Assembly: GCA_002428525.1 (NCBI GenBank)
Contig: DIWU01000005.1
Location: 1 to 58,265, forward strand
DNA: 58,265 nucleotides
Reading direction: 5' to 3'
Source of the DNA: a bacterium UBP14_UBA6098
Lineage (GTDB): Bacteria; UBP14; UBA6098
In this document: positions 1 to 6,800 of the stretch, piece by piece
Layout of the letters: each line of letters opens with the position of its first letter
Numbering within the stretch: position 1 is the first letter of the stretch
Position numbers and translations under genes: made by a program
The notes under the pieces: model-generated
Seen by the model: only the letters and a program-made list of their open reading frames with translations
What the model was told of the DNA's origin: nothing
The model's database searches: none

Positions 1-1805
1 GTCCGTTTTTTCGGGGGAAGATCATTGTTCCCCACCGAAATCAGATCGTAAAAATAGTATGCACCAGACCAAAAATCATAATATTCAAAATAGCACTGCA
101 TTGTGTTATCGGCAATTTTGCAATCGACAAGTGTGATTTTTGAGTCCGACGCATATAATAAATTCGCTTCTCTAATGAAAAACCCTTTTAAAGAACAGCC
201 TTCGAGCCATAAAACCGATTTATTCCGGAAGTCTAATGCGGTGCGATCCCCTGTCATTTTAGAGTGTAGGACTTCTACAGATACACTATCCTTCGCATTA
301 ATCGTTGTATTATTAAAATCGCAATATGAAAAACGAGATGAATCCGGTGAACAAAGTGTGTCAGTTTTAAAACTTAAATTACAGTTTTCAAAGAATATTG
401 AATCAACAACTGTCCCATCTGCTATAAGGCATCCATAAACCGTTAGCTCTCCTGAAATATCGACTCCCGGTTCTATAACAAGAGTTTCAGCGCAAGGAAC
501 GAATGCATCAACGAGAGTATAAGGCGATAATTCCACACTAAAAGTCCCGGAAACTTCACCAAAAAAAGGACTGGTGTTGTAGCCATTTAGAATAAACAAA
601 ACAGTATCGCTTAAATCATTAACATACCAAATTAAAAGGGCAGTATCACACGAAGTTACATAGTCTGGGAAATAGCTAAAAGTTAAGGTATTATTTACTA
701 AAACCGGCAAAGAAGAATCGGCTATACCGGCAAATCCGAAAGGCGGTTCTATAAGAATCCTTATGCTATCGGCATTGGATGTTCCATTATTTATTAATGA
801 CTTGGAAGCAAAAGAAGTATCTCCAATAGAAGCCAAAGGGAAATTGACCGTGTAAAAAGTGTTATAAAAAACACATCTTTCCAGAGCGGTATATGGACTT
901 TCAAAAGCACCAATATCAGGGCAATCCCCATAAAAAGTGTCGGGAGGATATCCGTAGCTTGTATCAGCCATATCTATGTAAAGCGATAGAGAATCGAGTC
1001 TATAATCGCAAAGCGAAGGATTAACAAAATCAGGATAATACTCAGGCCCTAAATCGGGTATATATGGCGAATTATAGCTATTAAATCGATGCCCCAAATA
1101 TTCATCACAAATAAGAGAATTATAAACATAAGTCAAGCTCGTTGCACGTTCCCAGTAGCCTCCGGTTCCAGACCCCCAATAGTATTCACAAGTTGTTCCT
1201 TTAATCGAATAGTCGTTATCCACAAAAGTGCAATAGTAAATACGTGATTCTGCCGTTTCGTCGTAAAGACAACAAGCTGAATAAAGCCCTACATTATTGT
1301 GGTGGAAGATAGTCCTATATATTTTTAAAACTGAACGGTCTACACTTGCTGTTGCTCCTGTAAGACAATTCATAATATTACAAAATTGAACAGTAGCAGT
1401 CATATCGGTTACGTAGATACCATAATGACAATTGGTTATTTCAACATAAGTCATATAAATAGGATTTGTAACTGCCGAATGGCAAGAATCGATTTTGCAG
1501 TATTCCATTCTAAATGGTCTATCAATCCTAACTCGCGTATCATATATCGGAAATGCCGCCGAGCCTTGCATCTTCAGCCTGTTAGCGCCAAAAATCACCG
1601 CATCTGCCGTATCCCCGCTGACAATTCTTACCCCCTCCTCGATAAAAAGCGACTCACCGTCGGCGACATAGCAATCGCCGGTTACGATATACGGATTGCC
1701 CGCCATCGTCCACACACCGGAAACCGTGTCCGAAACCCATGTTGTGTCCGCCTTGGTCGAGAACGCGGCTAATGCAAGAAAAACCAGAAACATCTTGATT
1801 TTCAT
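1..1805 (-). CDS. Secreted right-handed beta-helix protein, 3' end outside window
   Basis: The minus strand is open from an ATG at 1805 to the window edge, about 601 residues with no stop codon, so the gene is cut by the left boundary. It opens with a short hydrophobic signal peptide (MKIKMFLVFLALAAF) ending near STKAD. The body consists of short strands with recurring xxYCxF/xxNCxx steps, such as EYCKIDSC, ITNCHYGIYV, VQFCNIMNC and IYYCTFVDN, which is the pattern of parallel beta-helix (pectate-lyase-like) surface proteins. A ribosome site (AAGAGG) lies about 8 bases before the ATG. The gene is AT-rich. I expect a sorting tail beyond the window, but that is inference. The specific substrate or role is unknown. 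Confidence 0.75.
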   Translation of the reverse strand, partial: MKIKMFLVFLALAAFSTKADTTWVSDTVSGVWTMAGNPYIVTGDCYVADGESLFIEEGVRIVSGDTADAVIFGANRLKMQGSAAFPIYDTRVRIDRPFRMEYCKIDSCHSAVTNPIYMTYVEITNCHYGIYVTDMTATVQFCNIMNCLTGATASVDRSVLKIYRTIFHHNNVGLYSACCLYDETAESRIYYCTFVDNDYSIKGTTCEYYWGSGTGGYWERATSLTYVYNSLICDEYLGHRFNSYNSPYIPDLGPEYYPDFVNPSLCDYRLDSLSLYIDMADTSYGYPPDTFYGDCPDIGAFESPYTALERCVFYNTFYTVNFPLASIGDTSFASKSLINNGTSNADSIRILIEPPFGFAGIADSSLPVLVNNTLTFSYFPDYVTSCDTALLIWYVNDLSDTVLFILNGYNTSPFFGEVSGTFSVELSPYTLVDAFVPCAETLVIEPGVDISGELTVYGCLIADGTVVDSIFFENCNLSFKTDTLCSPDSSRFSYCDFNNTTINAKDSVSVEVLHSKMTGDRTALDFRNKSVLWLEGCSLKGFFIREANLLYASDSKITLVDCKIADNTMQCYFEYYDFWSGAYYFYDLISVGNNDLPPKKR

Positions 1806-1943
1806 TTGAGAACCTCTTGTAGAATATAACTCTATTTTAAATATAAATATTATAGAGATATACGCAAGAATAAAATGATAAGCTAAAAAACCATATACTC
1901 CTTAGTTTTGAGGATGGAAAGGGAAATCTTTAAAAGAAAAATA

Positions 1944-1966
1944 GGGGTAGGCCTGAGACCTACCCC
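1944..1966. repeat. Palindromic hairpin, intergenic
   Basis: GGGGTAGG and CCTACCCC form a perfect 8-bp stem around a 7-base loop. No T-run follows, so this looks like one of the dispersed palindromic repeats (GTAGGGG-type ends) seen elsewhere in the window rather than a terminator. It sits between the beta-helix gene and the decayed insertion sequence. Confidence 0.6.
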
Positions 1967-2044
1967 TCGAAACGATATTATACTGCCCCCATTTAAGGGG
2001 ATGATTATAATAGGGGGTATGACATCACAAAAAGTAGCAGTTTT

Positions 2045-2480
2045 ATGAAGAAAAGAAATTGGACAGGCAAGGAAAAGCTAATGATCATGCTTGAGGGCCT
2101 GCGCGAGGATACCAATACCGCCGAGGTCTGCAATCGCCACTAAAGCACTCAGAATTTGTATTATTGGTGGTAAACTTTCTTTATTATCAAGGGGAATAGT
2201 GTTTACGACATGACAAAGATCATGATAGAAGGCTCCGGCTGGGTCTATCTGCATGTCGTTCTCGACTGGGGCTCGAAAAAGCTTGTGGGATATAAACTCA
2301 GTCGCAGAAGCAAAACCGAGGATTGGCTTGAGGCACTGGACAATGCCCTCAACGCTCAATTCCCCGATGGAATCGAAACCACGAGGGATTGAAACTTGTC
2401 AGCGACAATGGTTGTCAGAAGGCTTGCAACACCTTGAAAGTCGAGCAGATATTTACAAGCTACTCGAATCCCAAAGCGTT
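2045..2480 (+). pseudogene. Decayed IS3-family insertion sequence (transposase remnants)
   Basis: Three fragments lie in transposase order. First, 2045-2143 encodes MKKRNWTGKEKLMIMLEGLR and stops after 32 residues, matching the helix-turn-helix start of IS3-type OrfA. Second, 2210-2392 encodes part of the OrfB integrase core (MTKIMIEGSGWVYLHVVLDW and WLEALDNALNAQFP). Third, after a frameshift at about 2388, the reading LKLVSDNGCQKACNTL.VEQIFTSYSNPK (2393-2480) continues the core around its second catalytic Asp, with residues missing after CQ. The series is interrupted at about 2481 by a dispersed repeat. The C-terminal part with the catalytic Glu is absent. It cannot code for an active transposase. 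Confidence 0.8.
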
Positions 2481-2514
2481 GTCCTGAGCTTGTCGAAGGG
2501 TCGAAACGCCCTTG
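2481..2514. repeat. Dispersed CTGAGC..GTCGAAGGG repeat
   Basis: This segment contains CCTGAGCTTGTCGAAGGG. The same core recurs at 36702-36722 and, in variant form, at 10981-11007, 37027-37048 and 47382-47403. It cuts into the IS3 remnant. Confidence 0.5.
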
Positions 2515-2643
2515 CCTGCAATAAAATTGTGGTTTAGTGAAAAAACTACTTGCGCGAAACCAAACCGCAGTATAAATTGTCATTTACGATGACGAACGCA
2601 AGGCAATATAAAGCACCGCCCGGACCCGCCGAGGACTATTTTG

Positions 2644-2664
2644 CGGGCGACGCACGCATCGCCC
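2644..2664. repeat. Palindromic GGGCGA..TCGCCCCTAC element
   Basis: GGGCGACGC and GCATCGCCC form an imperfect hairpin followed by CTAC. It is a member of the same CCCCTAC-ended family found at 37261-37288, 47117-47144 and 47281-47305. Confidence 0.5.
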
Positions 2665-2698
2665 CTACAATCGACGAATCGGAATTAACGGACCGTAT

Positions 2699-2895
2699 GG
2701 TCGAGGCGTGCCTCGACCGAAACCCCATAACCAAACCCATAACCAAACCGGAGTTGGGGATATGAGAGATTTTTTTGAAAAACCCCTTGCGCTCCCGCAA
2801 AAGGCAATTTAAATTGGTTTTAGGCTGATTATGAAAAAGAACATAACGACATACGCCGCAAACTCCCAACCCGCGAATATAATCGACGGGGACCC
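2699..2895. repeat. ~200-bp repeat, copy 1 (upstream of toxin-antitoxin pair)
   Basis: The unit begins with a perfect 9-bp hairpin (GGTCGAGGC GT GCCTCGACC, 2699-2718). It continues through CCATAACCAAACC, a TTTTTTGAAAAA..CCCCTTGCG block and an ATACGCC..CTCCCAACCC block, and ends near CGACGGGGACC. A second full but diverged copy lies at 3444-3664, and a copy of only the last ~55 bases at 3378-3432. The end of copy 1 carries TATAAT (2878-2883) just upstream of the toxin gene, so it may supply the toxin promoter. Confidence 0.7.
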
Positions 2896-2901
2896 TGCGA
2901 T

Positions 2902-3174
2902 ATGAGCGCTGAAGAGAAAACATACGCAGTAGCCTTCAAGCCGAGAGCGGTGAAGGATATTTCTAAACTCGAACGAAGCGAGCAAGAACGAATTATCGAC
3001 AAAATCGAAAAGATGAAAAAAGGGCTTCGAGGCGATGTGCGCAAACTGACCGCATGGACACCCGAATATCGCCTGCGCGTCGGCGATTTCAGAATACTCT
3101 TTGAAATCGAAAATGAAAACATTATAATCTATCGGGTTCTCAACAGGCGCGCCGCCTATAAGACGAGGAGATAA
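2902..3174 (+). CDS. RelE/ParE-family toxin
   Basis: A 90-residue basic protein of typical RelE length. It shows the family layout: a first strand (YAVAFKPRAVKDI), a helical hairpin rich in Lys/Arg and Glu (LERSEQERIIDKIEKMKKG), then strands LTAWTPEYRLRVGDFRILFE and IIIYRVLNRRAAYK. RelE toxins cleave mRNA on the ribosome and are held inactive by a partner antitoxin. The start ATG follows GGGGA by about 10 bases. The stop codon abuts the next gene's ATG, so the order is toxin first, antitoxin second, the reverse of classical relBE but common in this family. The pair lies between repeat copies. Confidence 0.85.
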   Translation: MSAEEKTYAVAFKPRAVKDISKLERSEQERIIDKIEKMKKGLRGDVRKLTAWTPEYRLRVGDFRILFEIENENIIIYRVLNRRAAYKTRR

Positions 3175-3375
3175 ATGATAGACCTGCACCCGAATTACAT
3201 AATAAAAGACGGCAAACGCGAGTTCGTCGTTTTGACCTACGAGGAGTTCTCGCACATTCAAGAGCTTTTGGAGGATTTGGAGGACCTGCGCGACCTGCGC
3301 AAGGCGAAAGACTCCGAAGGCGACGCCCCCGGAATACCGCTCGAAGAGGTAAAGGCAAAAATCGGCATGGCATAA
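3175..3375 (+). CDS. Antitoxin partner, Phd/YefM- or RelB-like
   Basis: A 66-residue acidic protein encoded directly after the toxin with no gap. The N-terminus (LHPNYIIKDGKREFVVLTYEEF) resembles small antitoxins that carry a short strand-helix DNA-binding start. The middle is a Glu/Leu/Asp-rich helix (HIQELLEDLEDLRDLRKAKD), and the C-terminal EVKAKIGMA resembles the toxin-binding tail of many antitoxins. Assignment rests mainly on size, charge and position. It probably neutralises the upstream toxin and may bind the promoter in the repeat before it. Confidence 0.75.
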   Translation: MIDLHPNYIIKDGKREFVVLTYEEFSHIQELLEDLEDLRDLRKAKDSEGDAPGIPLEEVKAKIGMA

Positions 3376-3377
3376 AT

Positions 3378-3432
3378 GCAAGACCATAACCCGAAATACG
3401 CCGCACACCCCCAACCCGCGAATCTGATTGAC
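3378..3432. repeat. ~200-bp repeat, truncated copy
   Basis: Only the last part of the unit is present (AAATACGCCGCAC through GATTGACGGGGACC). It follows the antitoxin stop codon directly, so the toxin-antitoxin pair lies between homologous ends. Confidence 0.6.
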
Positions 3433-3443
3433 GGGGACCGTAG

Positions 3444-3664
3444 GGTCGAGGCGTGTGACCGAGTTAAACGAGGAAACCCGCAGGGCCTCGACCGAAAACC
3501 CATAACCAAACCCCAAACCAAACCGGAGCCGGGGAGATGAAAACTTTTTTGAAAAAACCCCTTGCGCTTTTTCAAAATGCAATTAAATTGTGTTTAAGTT
3601 TATTATGAAAAACTATAGAATGAAATACGCCACCCGCTCCCAACCCTCAAATATAGTTGACGGG
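3444..3664. repeat. ~200-bp repeat, copy 2
   Basis: This copy matches the 2699-2895 unit in order: GGTCGAGGCGTG, CCTCGACCGAAA, CATAACCAAACC, CCGGAG..GGGGA, TTTTTTGAAAAA, CCCCTTGCG, ATGAAAAA, ATACGCC, CCCAACCC and TTGACGGGG. An extra ~30 bases sit within the opening hairpin. The terminal TTGACG doubles as a good -35 box for the next gene. Confidence 0.65.
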
Positions 3665-3684
3665 GGGGGGATTATAGCTATACT
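3657..3684 (+). promoter_or_regulatory. Sigma-70-type promoter for the 1900-residue protein
   Basis: TTGACG (3657-3662) and TATACT (3679-3684) are separated by 16 bases. The -35 box lies inside the end of repeat copy 2. Transcription would start near 3691, leaving a leader of about 125 bases that contains the two hairpins at 3712-3729 and 3755-3783. Confidence 0.5.
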
Positions 3685-3754
3685 GATTTAGCCCGCAGGT
3701 CGCATACACGCGACCCCTATCGATTTTACCGGAAAATTTCTTACGAATTTAACT

Positions 3755-3793
3755 ACCGCCACGGGCAATTCCGCCCGCGGTGGTTTTGTTTTT
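3755..3793 (+). terminator. Intrinsic terminator or attenuator in the leader
   Basis: ACCGCCACGGGC and GCCCGCGGTGGT form a 12-base stem with one mismatch and one G-U pair around AATTCC, followed by TTTTGTTTTT. It lies downstream of the promoter at 3657 and upstream of the ribosome site (AAGGAGGGG, 3807-3815), so it may terminate most transcripts before the coding region. Alternatively it ends transcripts arriving from the toxin-antitoxin side. Confidence 0.6.
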
Positions 3794-3817
3794 AAACGAA
3801 ACCTTTAAGGAGGGGAA

Positions 3818-6800
3818 ATGAAAAGATTTGTTAACGTTGTTTTCGTCACCATTTCGTTGCTTATGGTTGGTTCAGCATTAGCTGACCTTACGAGCAACCG
3901 TTACGCTGTAGTTACTAATAGTGCTACAGCAAGTGACGCTGGTTGGGCTGCTGTTATTGATACGCTTGAAGCAAGGTATGCCGCAACAACGTTCACATTC
4001 ACAACGTCGCTATCTGAAGTGCAAAGTGCTTTGGCTACTTACGATCCGCATTGGGTATGTTTCGTGATGAAACCGGACCAGATCGTTTCTTACGGCGCAG
4101 AAACATTTGTAAGAGAAGCCCACCAGTTTGTTCGAAATTTCGATAGCGATATTTATGGTGATGCGATTTGGGCAATACTTACCGGATATGACGCGACGGA
4201 CGCCCGAAATATTGCGCGAGGGCCCGATACACTTTGGGTAAGGAATGTTTTAACAAAAACGGCAGGCGGGTGGATTACGAAATTTAGAGAAGGCGATTAT
4301 TTCTCTGAGACCGACACAAGGGCCTTTTGGCACAAGAATCCATCAGGCACGATAGACACTTTGGTTGAGCCAACTGACTGCACAGATACCTTAGTCGGAC
4401 TCTTGAACGCAAACGACGTTGATATAATGATCACAAGCGGTCACGCAAACGTTAATAACTGGCAATTACATTGGCCTTCTGCGGACGGAGAAGGATATTT
4501 CTACTCAGGTTCAGGCACTGTATGGGGAGACCCGGTTACGGGGTCTAACAGGAATGTAACTTCGAGCAACCGTAAAATTTATTGGGGTCCCGGAAACTGT
4601 CTTATTGGCCAAGTTGCCTCTATTAATTGCATGGTTTTAGGATGGATTCATTCGGGTAACGCAAGGCTTTTCTGTGGGTATGCCGTTTCTACTTCATACG
4701 GTTATATGGGCTGGGGCATTGCCAATTATTTCCAATACTTGCAGGATAGGTTCACTTTCCCCGAGGCTTTCTTTATCAACAACCAAGCGCTTCTGTTTGA
4801 CGATAACTACGACACGCCGGGTGTGGATCCAACAGCATTATCCTATGACCGGGATGTTGTTGCGCTTTACGGAAATCCTAAATTGGCGGCTAAGGTTTTC
4901 GCGACGACAACAGCGCAATATAGCCAGACGATTCACTGTGATACTTTAGGAACTGGGCGTTATAGTTTTAAGTTCTCGATTATTATGAATGAAAATGCGA
5001 ACCTTGACCGCCCGGCTTTCCAAATTTTACCTTTCGAGATAAACCCGATCTTTGTAACGATAGATTCGACGAATGCGCATTATCCGACAGTAACGGATGA
5101 TTTCGTGATGATGAGGCCGTGGTATTCTGGCGACGATTCCCTCCGCACAGGTGAACGTTATTATATGGCCTTTACATACGATATCTCTGATACCGGGGTA
5201 ACCCCCGTAACCGATTTAAGAGGTTGGACGCATCCTCGCCGGGACATAGCGGGGTCGAACTATTATCCTTGGGGTTCAACGGTTCTGACGGATTCTGTAG
5301 CCGTTCAATGGAGTTGGAATATTCCGACTTTTGGACCATTTAATGGGAGGGATAATATACTTACGGGGGATGTAAATGGCGACCATCAATTTGAGGTAGT
5401 TACCGTTCAATCGGACACGCTATATATTTTCAATACTTCCGGGACTCTCCTTCTACATCAATATATAGGGGTATCTGGTAACAATTCTTCTTATTTATCT
5501 ATGTTAGAAGACTTAACCGGAGATAGTATACCGGAGATCGGTATAGGTTATAATAGAACGAGCTATGGTAATTGGGTTTGCCGGATTTATAACGCGACGG
5601 GGACTATGCTTAAGGAATTTACGAAGACAGGAAGCCGCGATGGAGGAATGTTCCCCTATACTGTAATAGGAGATGATGTTATAATTTCAGAATGCTCCGG
5701 GTATAGTTGTGGTTCAAGGGGTCCATCGCGCTGGGACTATGCGACTGCAACCGAGCTTTGGCAATACGATTTAGGCCCTTGCGGGAGCATAGGTTCAATA
5801 GCCGATATTGACGAAGATGGTTTACAAGAGATAGCTTGGGAAGGCTATACATGCCATAACGGATGCTCCGGGCACAGCACGACCGACGGGGATGACTATA
5901 CAATAATAACGGATGAAACAGGGATTAACGTTCTCACGCAGATTTATGGAGGTAGCACTACTGAGCGGGATGGATTATTAAGCGACATGCTTATGAAATT
6001 TACGGCAACAGGCCCTTATCGTATTCTTTCTTTCAAGCATTATGGATCCCCGACTTATTATAGTGGTCGCTCTAGGATACACATACGCAATACCTCCGGG
6101 ACGATATTGTCAACAAAGACGGGTTTCTACAACAGAGGTTGGTCGTTCGCGTGGGCGGATATGGACGGAGATGGGGTTCAAGATATTGTTTGTGGAAACG
6201 ATACAACTGATAAAACAAAAATATTTGTGTTAGATACCCTTCTCGCCGTTAAAGATTCTCTCGTAACATCTTCGGGGTATTTAATACAAGCCATTTGCGA
6301 TATTGATGGCGACGGGAACCAAGAAATACTCATAGCAAACAAAGATTCTGCACGGGTAGTCTGCTTAAGCAACGGACTCGATGTTAAATGGCGTTGGACA
6401 GCTACCGGAGTTGATACGCTTGAAAAAGTTATCGTTTCGGATAACGATGGCGACGGCAAAATTGAGATAGCCGTTCTCACAAGAAATAAAATTACAGTCC
6501 TTGAAGGTATAACTTCACTTCCCCCAGTTGCGGATAAAGGTTGGACGCATCCTCGCCGGGACATAGCGGGGTCGAACTATTATCCTTGGGGTTCAACGGT
6601 TCTGACGGATTCTGTGGCAGTAAAGTGGACTAACACTGTTCCTGGTGCGTCTGGAATTTTCAGGTGGCATATGGTTTTATCAGGGGATGTAAATGGGGAT
6701 GGTTATTTGGAATTAGTAACAGTCCAAAAAGATACTTTGTTTATTTTCAGCTCTACAGGTAGTGTCCTTGTTCATACATATGTGGGGATCACCGGTCAGA

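Noticed and set aside
2210..2392. A complete 60-residue protein (MTKIMIEGSGW..)
   Set aside because: It is a piece of an IS3-type OrfB integrase core that ends at a frameshift, so it is annotated as part of the pseudogene.
3538..3609. Small ORF in repeat copy 2 (MKTFLKKPLALFQNAIKLCL..) as a conserved peptide
   Set aside because: In copy 1 the matching frame stops early and the residues differ, so the conservation is of DNA and not of protein.
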